Positions 34,111-42,551 of a stretch of DNA of 64,000 bases are shown here, piece after piece; within the stretch, counting starts at the first letter, position 1, and each line of letters starts with the position of its first letter. The notes under the pieces were generated by a model. The model saw only the letters and a program-made list of their open reading frames with translations. It had not been told where the DNA came from and did no database searches. This DNA is from CAYTPI01 sp964439625 (lineage in GTDB: Bacteria; Chloroflexota; Anaerolineae; Aggregatilineales; UBA3940): assembly GCA_964439625.1 (NCBI GenBank), contig CAYTPI010000011.1, forward strand, positions 1 to 64,000, in the 5' to 3' direction. Made by a program: the position numbers and the translations under genes.

Positions 34111-36723
34111 ATGCGTGTCCCTATTTCATGGTTAAAAGATTTCGTAGATATCGATGATATCTCGGTTGAAGAAATTGCCTATCGTCTCACTTTGGCTGGC
34201 TTCGAGGTTGACGGTATTGAATATATCGGCGTCCCAATTGGAGATGTTGACCCTGCAAAAAGTGTGCTTGCCGCCAACGACCCACTGGTATGGGATCGTG
34301 AAAAACTGGTGGTTGGTCACATTCTTGAAGTAAAGCCTCACCCCAACGCTGACCGGCTAGTACTCGCAATGGTTGAGTCAGGTATGGGTGCTGTTGAAAC
34401 CTGCGTCACAGGTGCCCCTAATCTTTTTGAATACAAAGGCCAAGGCCCGTTAGAGACGCCCTTGATCACCGGGTATGCTCGTGAGGGGGCTGTGGTGTTT
34501 GATGGGCACAAAGACGATGGCTCACTGTTGACGCTCAAGCCTCGTGAACTACGCGGCATTGAAAACAAGACGATGGTGCTGTCTCAGAAAGAGTTAGGTC
34601 TCTCAGAAAGCCACGATGGCATCCTGCTGTTCGAGACAGATGCAGCACCCGGAACACCCTTACAAGACGTTCTTGGAGATGCGGTTCTCATCCTTGACCT
34701 AACGCCTAATCTCTCGCGGGCTTTCTCGATTATCGGGGTAGCGCGTGAAATTGCCGCTATCTTTAATATACCGATCGCCTATCCACAACCAACAATCAAC
34801 GCAACTGGCCCCGTCATCAGTGGGCAGGTTGATATCGAAATCCGTGAACCAGAGCTCAATCCGCGTTTTACGCTTGCATTGCTCAAAGGCATCCAATTGG
34901 GGCCGTCGCCTTGGCATGTCCGCCATCGCCTTGAGCTGGTCGGCATGCGCCCAATCAACAATATGGTTGACGTTACCAACTATGTGATGATGGAAACTGG
35001 GCAGCCGCTGCACGCCTTCGACTACGATATTCTCGTAGAACGAGCAGGCGGCAGCGCACCGATGATCATCACCCGCACGCCTGAAAAAGGTGAGCAGCTG
35101 ACCACGCTTGATGACATCGAGCGCGAGCTTGACCCGCAAACAATCCTTGTAGCAGATACAGCCGGTGCCCTCAGTTTGGGCGGCATCATGGGTGGTAAAG
35201 AGTCCGAGATCAACGATAGTACCACCAACGTTTTATTGGAGTCAGCTAACTGGAATCTCATCAATCTGCGCCAAACACTGACGGGGCAGCGGGAGCGCGG
35301 AAACGCTATTCGCTCGGAAGCAGCCACCCGCTTCAGTCGCGGTGTGCACCCAGAGCAGGCTTTAGTCGGTTTGATGCGCGGCATTGAGATGATGCACGAA
35401 CTGAGCGGCGGTGAAATCGCCAAGGGAATCATCGACAATTACCCAGTGCCCCGCCCTGATGTCGTCGTAGAGCTACCGCTGAAGGAAATTCGCCGGGTGA
35501 TCGGGATGTCGATCAAAGCGGATGACGTTATCAACATTCTAGAGCGTCTCGAATTCGACGTTGCGGTTGAAAACCGAGTGCTGAAAGCAACCGTACCCAA
35601 CTACCGCCTTGACATCGGTCTGCTACCGGGGCATGAGCACGAAGATATCGCCACCAGCGTCGGGCAAGCCGACCTACTCGAAGAGATCGCCCGTATCTAT
35701 GGCTATGATCGCATTCCGAATACCATGCTCGTCGATGAACTACCGCCACAACGCAATAACCCCGGCCTGCAATGGGAAGAGTTCGTCCGGGATGTGCTTG
35801 CGAAGCTCGGTCTGCAAGAGATGATCACTTACCGCTTCACCACACCAGAGGCCGAAGCACAGCTCATCCCACCGGGTGCGGAGAGTTCGCTCCCGAAAGC
35901 CGCTTATGTTGAACTCGCCAACCCAATTAGCGCGGATAAGACTGTCATGCGCCACACGCTGCTGGCAAGTGCGCTACAAATTTTGGCGAACAACAGCCGC
36001 TGGCGCACCCGCGAAGCCCTATTCGAAGTCGGCAAGGTCTTCCACCTTCAGCCTGATAGCAAACTACCGGAAGAGCCACGCCACCTCTGCATCGCGATGA
36101 TGGGTACGCGTGACGTGACAACATGGCAGTCTAGTGGCTCAATTGAGGAAGACTTAATGGACTTCTTTGACATCAAAGGGGTGGTTGAAGGTCTATTGGA
36201 GGCACTGCACGTGGAAAGTGCCCAGTTTGAGCGTTCTAACCACAGCAGTTACTTCCCCGGGCGCGTGGCTGCTCTGCGCATCGGTGATGTCCTTGTCGGT
36301 GAGTTGGGCCAAATTCACCCGTTGGTTGCCGAAGCGTTCAGCCTACCAGACCAGCCCGTGCTCGCGGCTGAGTTCAACCTTGATTCCATCCTTGGGCAAA
36401 TAGACAGTACGTATGAAGTCGAACCACTTTCGACGTACCCAGCGGTCAACCAAGATATCGCTGTGATTGTCTCAGAAGATACAGCAGCCGCCGAGGTGGA
36501 GCAGTTAATCTGGGAAGCTGGCGGTGACCTATTGCGCTACGTCCAATTGTTCGACGTTTACCGTGATGATCGCCTCGGAGAAGGCCGCAAAAGTCTCGCT
36601 TATTCACTGGTGTTCCAAGCAGACGACCGCACCCTCAAAGATAAGCAGGCTAATAAAATTCGCGGCAAGATCGAAAAGGCACTCCAGCATAAACTCTCCG
36701 CTGAAATCCGGAAGAGTTCCTGA
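34111..36723 (+). CDS. pheT: Phenylalanyl-tRNA synthetase beta subunit
   Basis: The beta subunit carries editing and tRNA-anticodon functions in the (alpha-beta)2 enzyme. Seen in order: the N-terminal MRVPISWLKDFVDID, a tRNA-binding OB fold (VVGHILEVKPHPNADRL), the B3/4 editing region with NPRFTLALLKGI, the B5 domain ending in RIYGYDRIP, a catalytic-like core, and a C-terminal FDX-ACB domain (STYPAVNQDIAVIV ... KSLAYSLVFQ). The ATG at 34111 is chosen because AGGTG sits 7 bases ahead of it, while it almost touches the ATG at 34105. Length, 870 residues, is at the long end of the family. Confidence 0.97.
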   Translation: MRVPISWLKDFVDIDDISVEEIAYRLTLAGFEVDGIEYIGVPIGDVDPAKSVLAANDPLVWDREKLVVGHILEVKPHPNADRLVLAMVESGMGAVETCVTGAPNLFEYKGQGPLETPLITGYAREGAVVFDGHKDDGSLLTLKPRELRGIENKTMVLSQKELGLSESHDGILLFETDAAPGTPLQDVLGDAVLILDLTPNLSRAFSIIGVAREIAAIFNIPIAYPQPTINATGPVISGQVDIEIREPELNPRFTLALLKGIQLGPSPWHVRHRLELVGMRPINNMVDVTNYVMMETGQPLHAFDYDILVERAGGSAPMIITRTPEKGEQLTTLDDIERELDPQTILVADTAGALSLGGIMGGKESEINDSTTNVLLESANWNLINLRQTLTGQRERGNAIRSEAATRFSRGVHPEQALVGLMRGIEMMHELSGGEIAKGIIDNYPVPRPDVVVELPLKEIRRVIGMSIKADDVINILERLEFDVAVENRVLKATVPNYRLDIGLLPGHEHEDIATSVGQADLLEEIARIYGYDRIPNTMLVDELPPQRNNPGLQWEEFVRDVLAKLGLQEMITYRFTTPEAEAQLIPPGAESSLPKAAYVELANPISADKTVMRHTLLASALQILANNSRWRTREALFEVGKVFHLQPDSKLPEEPRHLCIAMMGTRDVTTWQSSGSIEEDLMDFFDIKGVVEGLLEALHVESAQFERSNHSSYFPGRVAALRIGDVLVGELGQIHPLVAEAFSLPDQPVLAAEFNLDSILGQIDSTYEVEPLSTYPAVNQDIAVIVSEDTAAAEVEQLIWEAGGDLLRYVQLFDVYRDDRLGEGRKSLAYSLVFQADDRTLKDKQANKIRGKIEKALQHKLSAEIRKSS

Positions 36724-36736
36724 CACGCTCGCAATA

Positions 36737-36772
36737 TAGAATCTACCTGTGCGTAAGTACAGGTAGATTCTA
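36737..36772 (+). repeat. 14-bp perfect inverted repeat after pheT
   Basis: TAGAATCTACCTGT and ACAGGTAGATTCTA flank an 8-base loop just after the pheT stop. The stem is strong, but there is no T-run, only TAATGTAAAA. It may act as a weak terminator or an mRNA end stabiliser, or be a protein-binding palindrome ahead of the ABC exporter gene. Confidence 0.6.
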
Positions 36773-36838
36773 ATGTAAAAGCCTCTCCCCTTCCGGTACA
36801 ATCATTTTTCGTATTGGTTCAGACGAAATGACATAGCT

Positions 36839-38632
36839 TTGGCGCAAAATAGTGAGTTCATTGTTGAGGGCGCAAAACAGTTCAACCAGAGCAGCGCAGT
36901 CGCTTGGGGCCTCTCACACATTACCCGTTACAAACTTTTATTGATTATCGCCCTCTTCAGCCTAGTTCTCGGCTATGGAGCACAGGCTCAGGTACCGATT
37001 TTATACGGGCAAGCCACTGAGAGTTTCCTTAGCCCAGACCTACGCCCAGAATTAGTTCGCATCTCATTAACCATCCTGGCGCTGCTGGTAGGGCAAGGCT
37101 TACTGAACCTTGCAGGCGCTTTTGTGATTGAAGTGATCGGCCAACGCTTTGAGGCCAATGCACGTGAAGAACTCTACATTTCATTGTTGGGAAAAAGTCA
37201 AACCTTCCACGACCGTCAGCGTGTCGGCGATATTATGGCCCGTGCCACAGACGATGTGAAGCAGCTTAACTTCGCAATCAACCCGGGTATGCGCTTCATT
37301 CTCGCCACTATTCTTGGTATTCTGGCGCCAGTCATCATGATCTTCACGATTGATTTCCGGCTAGCGCTGGTTCCAGGGTTATTTATCGTGACATATGTTC
37401 TTTCCGTTGGCGGATATTTGCAGCGCCTCGGCCCGATCATCGGTCGCCAGCGCGTTGAATTCGGCAAAATGAACACCAGCCTCGAAGAGACAATTTCCGG
37501 CATTGAGGTCGTCAAAGCCAGCGCACAAGAAAGTATTGAGCGCGATAAGTTTGTTGGGAATGCACGCAGCTTCCGTGATTCATTCGTGCAGCAGGGCCAA
37601 ACAGAAGCCCGCTATCTACCCCTGCTGCTCTACGGAGTCGCACTGGGCGCAACCTTTATTCACGCGGCCTTTTTGTTCAGCCGTGATATAATTCAAATCG
37701 GTGATGTGATTGCCGTCCTGGCCTTGATGGAACTGCTGCGCTTCCCAACCTTTGCATCCGTTTTTTCTTTCTCGCTTGTTCAGCTAGGGCTCAAGAGTGC
37801 CGACCGCATTCTTGACATCATCAAATCGGAGACAGAGCTCGACCAAAATATTGGCGGACATCAAGCACCAGTTAAAGGCCGAATTACGTTTGAGAACGTC
37901 AGTTTTGCCTACGAGGAGGGGAAGCCTGTCCTTCAAGAATTGTCATTCGAAGTAGAGCCGGGCCAGACTGTAGCAATTGTTGGTCAAACGGGTTCTGGTA
38001 AAAGTACCCTCACAGAACTCATTAATCGCACATACGACGTAGACAGTGGGCGCGTGCTGATAGACGGGGTCGATGTGCGCGAATGGAACCTCGACTCACT
38101 ACGCTCCCAGATTTCACGCATTGAGCAGGACGTGTTTCTATTCTCACGCTCTTTATCGCAAAACATCGCCTTTGGCGCGCCGGGCATACCACAAGCGCAA
38201 ATCGAGACCGCAGCCAAACAAGCGCAAGCGCATGACTTCATCGTGCACTTCAAAGATGGGTATGCTACCGAAGTCGGCGACCGCGGCGTAACGCTTTCTG
38301 GTGGGCAGCGCCAGCGCATCGCAATCGCTCGCGCTTTCCTTAGTGACCCGCGCATCCTGATCCTAGACGACTCCACCAGCGCCATCGACAGTGCAACCGA
38401 AGATCGGATTCAAGAAGCCATCCGCAATATTCAGCAAGGGCGGACAACGCTACTGATCACACACCGACTATCTCAGATTCGCTGGGCAGATACTATTTTA
38501 GTGCTCGACGCTGGCAAGATCGCTGCATCTGGCACACATGACGAACTACTCAGAACATCATTACTGTACCGACGCATCTTCGCACGCTACGAGACCAGCC
38601 TACCACCACTCGGAACGTCAGAGGCAGTTTGA
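36839..38632 (+). CDS. ABC exporter, fused permease and ATPase
   Basis: A 597-residue half-transporter: six transmembrane helices (about residues 30-310) followed by an ATPase with Walker A GQTGSGKST, Q-loop ISRIEQDVF, signature LSGGQRQR, Walker B ILILDDSTSAID and switch His in LITHRLS. The residue after Walker B is Asp where the catalytic Glu is usual. In heterodimeric exporters that marks the degenerate site, yet no partner half-transporter gene is adjacent. The substrate is unknown. The TTG start is the only reasonable one; an ATG upstream hits a stop at once. An alpha/beta hydrolase gene follows after three bases. Confidence 0.88.
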   Translation: MAQNSEFIVEGAKQFNQSSAVAWGLSHITRYKLLLIIALFSLVLGYGAQAQVPILYGQATESFLSPDLRPELVRISLTILALLVGQGLLNLAGAFVIEVIGQRFEANAREELYISLLGKSQTFHDRQRVGDIMARATDDVKQLNFAINPGMRFILATILGILAPVIMIFTIDFRLALVPGLFIVTYVLSVGGYLQRLGPIIGRQRVEFGKMNTSLEETISGIEVVKASAQESIERDKFVGNARSFRDSFVQQGQTEARYLPLLLYGVALGATFIHAAFLFSRDIIQIGDVIAVLALMELLRFPTFASVFSFSLVQLGLKSADRILDIIKSETELDQNIGGHQAPVKGRITFENVSFAYEEGKPVLQELSFEVEPGQTVAIVGQTGSGKSTLTELINRTYDVDSGRVLIDGVDVREWNLDSLRSQISRIEQDVFLFSRSLSQNIAFGAPGIPQAQIETAAKQAQAHDFIVHFKDGYATEVGDRGVTLSGGQRQRIAIARAFLSDPRILILDDSTSAIDSATEDRIQEAIRNIQQGRTTLLITHRLSQIRWADTILVLDAGKIAASGTHDELLRTSLLYRRIFARYETSLPPLGTSEAV

Positions 38633-38635
38633 CTT

Positions 38636-39493
38636 ATGATTGCACCATCGAAGCGGGTTAATATCAATGGCATCGAGACTTTTTACTACGACACCGGGGA
38701 AGGGCCCCCCTTTATTATGCTGCATGGGATTGGGGCCAACAGCGAGATCTTCCACTTCACCCTCAAAGAGTTTAAGCAAGATTATCGCTGCATCGTGCCC
38801 GATCTCCCTGGCAATGGACGTACAGGTGGCAAACTACAGCCTTACAGCATTAAATTCTATGTGGATTGGTTCGACGCCTTCGTTACTAAACTAAAGGTTC
38901 CGACTCCTTTCGTCTTGTTGGCGGCATCAATGGGCGCAGCAATTGCCACGGCTTATGCAGCCAAGTTCGATGAAAAAATTGATAAGCTGATCCTAAGCGA
39001 TGCACTGGGCCTTAGCGGGCGTTTCCCGTGGGAGACGACGGCCACCCTGCTTCCGCGAATTGGACATGGGCTTGGGGCTTTACTCGGCAATGAGAAAGAG
39101 CCGATGTACCGCTACCTTGAGGATAAAGTCATCCGGCGACCCCGTGGTCAGGCCAAAGAGGCTGTTGACAACATGACCTTGGTCACTCAGAAAAGCGGGC
39201 TGTGGCCTTTAATTTCAGGAGGGCGCCTCCTACTTGTAGACATGCTCACGCCGCGTAAGCGCAAGCAGTTCACTGCTCAACTTGATGACATCAAAACCCC
39301 CACGCTGATCACATGGGGGCGGCATGATGGTATTTTGAGCGTTGAACACGCGCCAGAGGCACATAACAACATGCCACAGGCTCAACTTCAGATCTTCGAG
39401 GACAGTGCACACGCCCCTATGCTCGATGAACCTGAATTGTTCAACGAGCGCTTGCGAGCCTTCTTGACAGCGTCCGGTAACGACAATGACTAA
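38636..39493 (+). CDS. Alpha/beta hydrolase
   Basis: A 285-residue cytoplasmic hydrolase. The oxyanion region is MLHGIGANSE, the nucleophile elbow is AASMGA (Ala in place of the first Gly of GxSxG), the acid is probably the Asp in WGRHDGILS, and the His is in DSAHAPMLDEP. It is similar to esterases and C-C bond hydrolases; the substrate is unknown. Three bases separate it from the ABC exporter, so the two are co-transcribed and may act on the same compound. It ends back to back with the next gene on the other strand. Confidence 0.82.
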   Translation: MIAPSKRVNINGIETFYYDTGEGPPFIMLHGIGANSEIFHFTLKEFKQDYRCIVPDLPGNGRTGGKLQPYSIKFYVDWFDAFVTKLKVPTPFVLLAASMGAAIATAYAAKFDEKIDKLILSDALGLSGRFPWETTATLLPRIGHGLGALLGNEKEPMYRYLEDKVIRRPRGQAKEAVDNMTLVTQKSGLWPLISGGRLLLVDMLTPRKRKQFTAQLDDIKTPTLITWGRHDGILSVEHAPEAHNNMPQAQLQIFEDSAHAPMLDEPELFNERLRAFLTASGNDND

Positions 39494-40375
39494 TTAACCA
39501 CCGATGGTGCTGTCATCCCCACGACCATGCTTAGTCTTATTGAACGCTGACTTTTCAAATGCCTTGCGCCCAGCAGCAGCGCGGTCTAAGTCCTTGGCTG
39601 ATTGCAATGCCTTACGCATTTGGGCACGGACTTCATCATCTTCAATCTTGGACAGCTCAGACTCTGAAACATACAAGGCCGATTTCATCACTTGCTTGCC
39701 TTGTTCAATGCGCCAGTTGACAATTTCACCACCGGTTTGGGTGATCTCCCCAGCAATAGCATCAAGGTCAATTACAGCCCCTTTAACGCGGTCTAGAAAC
39801 AAGTCCCTGGCGATGTTGCTTGCAACGTTAGGGTCTAGCCCTAATGATACAGCCAACTGTTTTTGCTGCTTCGCTTGAGCATTGACGGCATCTTCCATGA
39901 ACCCCCGGAATTGGCCTGGATTCTGCTCATTTTGCTCACGCCACTCGGCGAGCTGCACCAGCACATCACTATCTTTTTTGCCCTGAGCATATAAAAGGCG
40001 ACCCAAGCGACGACCGAACATCATCTGGAAAATTCCGGGACGGTCAGAATAAATCTGGTACATTTCACCGAGCAATCCATAAACAATCGCCCCGAGAGCT
40101 CGCTTATAAGAAACCAACAGCCCTACCACGTCTTCTGGGTCAACGGCGTCGAGCGAATAGCTATTACCCAAATACTTGATATTTAGAACATCAAGCCCAT
40201 CCACAATATTTAACAGGATGTTCAGGTCTTCCTCCGTGAGTTCCTGCTCTGAGAAAGCCTCCCATTGGCCCATTGCGCTTTCTACGGATGCCTGATCGGG
40301 GTATGTAAACTCGATGCTGCCAGGATCACCGACGAGCCCAAGACGAAACTCTAATTCCTGATAAAGATTCTGCAT
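39494..40375 (-). CDS. Hypothetical protein, helical
   Basis: A 293-residue protein I do not recognise. It has no signal peptide or membrane helix. The N-terminal third is acidic. The middle (KRALGAIVYGLLGEMYQIY and FGRRLGRLLYAQGKKDSDVL) looks alpha-helical, and the C-terminal third is a charged helix-rich stretch that could form a coiled coil (EDDEVRAQMRKALQSAKDLDRA), ending in a Gly/Asp-rich tail. It stands alone on the minus strand between a hydrolase and a dehydrogenase gene. No function is suggested by the context. Confidence 0.65.
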   Translation of the reverse strand: MQNLYQELEFRLGLVGDPGSIEFTYPDQASVESAMGQWEAFSEQELTEEDLNILLNIVDGLDVLNIKYLGNSYSLDAVDPEDVVGLLVSYKRALGAIVYGLLGEMYQIYSDRPGIFQMMFGRRLGRLLYAQGKKDSDVLVQLAEWREQNEQNPGQFRGFMEDAVNAQAKQQKQLAVSLGLDPNVASNIARDLFLDRVKGAVIDLDAIAGEITQTGGEIVNWRIEQGKQVMKSALYVSESELSKIEDDEVRAQMRKALQSAKDLDRAAAGRKAFEKSAFNKTKHGRGDDSTIGG

Positions 40376-40510
40376 GATAATATTTTCCCTTGGCTCAGAT
40401 TAGACACCTGTCAAAGTGAGCACTAGTGCCTTTCTAATAGGTCGATTTTTTTCATTATAGCCTAAGCTTGGCTGACATGATATGCGGTCATCGATATGAT
40501 AGCATCACGG

Positions 40511-40516
40511 TATAAT
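40511..40516 (+). promoter_or_regulatory. Probable -10 element of the alcohol dehydrogenase gene
   Basis: A perfect TATAAT lies 34 bases before the ATG at 40550. No TTGACA-like hexamer is at the right distance, so an activator may be required. The rest of the 174-base gap shows only A/T-rich sequence. Confidence 0.45.
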
Positions 40517-40549
40517 ATTCTATTAATCAATCATAATGGAGTAGCTTAC

Positions 40550-41707
40550 ATGACGCTGTTTGAATTCGCTACTGCTGGTCGTGTGTTCTTTGGCGAAGGT
40601 CAGGCCGAACATCTCGGTCAAATCGCAAAAGAACTGGGAACAAAAGCCCTTGTTGTTACTGGTAGCAGCCCGGCCCGTTATCAGTCTGTCTTAGATCAAC
40701 TTGGGGCACACAAGATCGACACATTGATTTTTTCTATAACCTCGGAACCCACTGTTGACGTGATCAACCAAGGGCTGGAAGCAGCACGTGTTGGTGACCG
40801 TGATCTGGTAATTAGTATCGGTGGTGGGAGCGTCATTGATACGGCAAAAGCAGTCGCCGCAATGTTAACCAACCGGGGGCAGCTGCTAGATTACATGGAG
40901 GTCATCGGCGCTGGTCAGAAGTTTACAAAGCCGTCGGCACCACACATCGCTCTCCCAACGACTGCCGGTACTGGCACAGAAGTCACGCGGAATGCAGTCA
41001 TCGCTTCGCCAGAACATAAGCGCAAGGTCAGCATACGCAGCTCGCTTTTGCTGCCAAATGTTGCCATTGTAGACCCATCACTGACCATCACCACTCCAAA
41101 GACAGTAACCGCCCAAAGCGGCTTTGATGCACTCGCCCAAGTACTCGAAGCCTATGTCTCTAATCAAGCCAACCCGTTGACTGACAGCCTCTGCCGCGAA
41201 GGTATCTATCGAGCAGCAGTGGCACTCCCCACTGTCTATGAAGAACCCGACAACAGTGAGGCTCGCACCGACATGGCGCTTGCCAGCCTATTTAGCGGTT
41301 TTGCATTAGCTAATGCCAAGCTGGGAGCCGTACATGGATTTGCCGGGCCGCTGGGAGGCTATACTGGTGCGCCGCATGGTGCATTGGTTGCAAGACTGCT
41401 CCCCTATGTGATTGAAGCCAACGTCGAAGCGCTCAAAGCGCGTAATCCAGAAAGTGAGGCGTTACTGCGCTACGATGAACTCGCACAAATGATGTTAGGG
41501 CATTACGAGGCCGATGTGCTGCATCTGATCGATTGGTTGGAAGAACTCGGTGAGACGATGGAAATTCCATCACTGAGAGCAATGGGAGTCAGCGCCAGTC
41601 ACTTTGACGACATCATTGCAGCGTCACAACAGTCTAGCTCAATGAAAGGTAACCCTATCGAGCTTACATCTGATGAACTTAAGCGGGTTCTTGTGAATGC
41701 CCTCTAA
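40550..41707 (+). CDS. Iron-containing alcohol dehydrogenase family protein
   Basis: A 385-residue group III dehydrogenase of unknown substrate. The NAD(P) site is SIGGGSVIDTAKAVAA, then PTTAGTGTEVTRNAV. Of the usual metal ligands, the Asp of GFDALAQVLEAY and two histidines (AVHGFAGPLG and APHGALVA) are kept, but the first histidine ligand (DALxH) is Gln. That substitution occurs in parts of the family, which leaves the metal uncertain. The start at MTLFEF follows GGAG at ten bases; an upstream in-frame ATG would add 18 residues. Confidence 0.85.
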   Translation: MTLFEFATAGRVFFGEGQAEHLGQIAKELGTKALVVTGSSPARYQSVLDQLGAHKIDTLIFSITSEPTVDVINQGLEAARVGDRDLVISIGGGSVIDTAKAVAAMLTNRGQLLDYMEVIGAGQKFTKPSAPHIALPTTAGTGTEVTRNAVIASPEHKRKVSIRSSLLLPNVAIVDPSLTITTPKTVTAQSGFDALAQVLEAYVSNQANPLTDSLCREGIYRAAVALPTVYEEPDNSEARTDMALASLFSGFALANAKLGAVHGFAGPLGGYTGAPHGALVARLLPYVIEANVEALKARNPESEALLRYDELAQMMLGHYEADVLHLIDWLEELGETMEIPSLRAMGVSASHFDDIIAASQQSSSMKGNPIELTSDELKRVLVNAL

Positions 41708-42486
41708 AGCTCGGTTGTTGAGCGCCCAAGCATTACACCCAGTCCTAGTAAAATTATTGATAACACACCGCCCAAAATCAATTGCCAAGGTGATGCAGGT
41801 GGTAATTCGGCGGCTGGTTCATCTAAAGCTTGCTTGACGGCAACAGTGAGTGTTCTTTCTGTGCCGGGTACGGGGTCACCATCAATAGTCAGGGCAATTT
41901 CTATTTCATGAACCCCAGGAGACAACCCTTCAATTATGTAGTCACGCGTATCAACATCAACGAATGGTTCTTGGTCAACCTTAATGCTGATAGCACGGTC
42001 GCCCTGTGCTAGGTCGAAAAACATCGTCTCAACATTCACGAGTATTGTGCCCGTATCGAACGCCTGCCCGTCAACGGGAGACTGGACTATCAAACGAGGT
42101 CTAGGGGGCTGGAATTCGAAGAGAAAGACGCCGCGAATATCATTGGCACGCCCAACGGGAATTACTCGATAAGCAACTGTATATTCGCCAGGGTACACCT
42201 CTCCGATGATCTCGTAGCGCAGGGTGCGACCATTCCCTATAAGCGGCGTTGAAAGCTCGACTGGTATCTGTTGTTGGTTGTCAACCAACGTCACTTCGAT
42301 GCCATAGGGTCGAATGCGGTCACTGAACGTTAGCATGACTTCCTGCGGTGCATCATTCAAAGTTGCATTCGGCGCAGGGAAGCTCTCCACGAGACGATCT
42401 TGCGCTTGTAGCGGTTGCCCAACACTTAGTAAGGTGACCACCAACATCACCAGAGACATGATCCGAAGAAAGATAGAAGCTTTCAC
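41704..42486 (-). CDS. CopC-like domain protein with C-terminal membrane anchor
   Basis: A secreted protein with a signal peptide (GTG start, KASIFLRIMSLVML), a CopC-type beta-sandwich (LVESFPAPNATLNDAPQEV and LTFSDRIRPYG), a second beta-domain of about 90 residues, and a C-terminal helix (LILGGVLSIILLGLGVML) as anchor. The two histidines that bind Cu(II) in CopC (the mature N-terminal His and the one near GHPVSG) have no counterpart here, so copper binding is doubtful. An ATG further upstream would overlap the divergent gene and is unlikely. The end overlaps the dehydrogenase stop by four bases. Confidence 0.65.
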   Translation of the reverse strand: MKASIFLRIMSLVMLVVTLLSVGQPLQAQDRLVESFPAPNATLNDAPQEVMLTFSDRIRPYGIEVTLVDNQQQIPVELSTPLIGNGRTLRYEIIGEVYPGEYTVAYRVIPVGRANDIRGVFLFEFQPPRPRLIVQSPVDGQAFDTGTILVNVETMFFDLAQGDRAISIKVDQEPFVDVDTRDYIIEGLSPGVHEIEIALTIDGDPVPGTERTLTVAVKQALDEPAAELPPASPWQLILGGVLSIILLGLGVMLGRSTTEL

Positions 42487-42539
42487 GAGCGATAGCGTAC
42501 CCCATCTGTCACAGAGCGTCCAGACGTGCACAAAGACGC

Positions 42540-42545
42540 TATAAT
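42540..42545 (+). promoter_or_regulatory. -10 element placed for leaderless transcription
   Basis: A perfect TATAAT ends seven bases before the ATG at 42552, so the expected transcript start coincides with the start codon. There is no ribosome-binding site between them. A -35 element is not obvious. Confidence 0.5.
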
Positions 42546-42551
42546 AGACAT

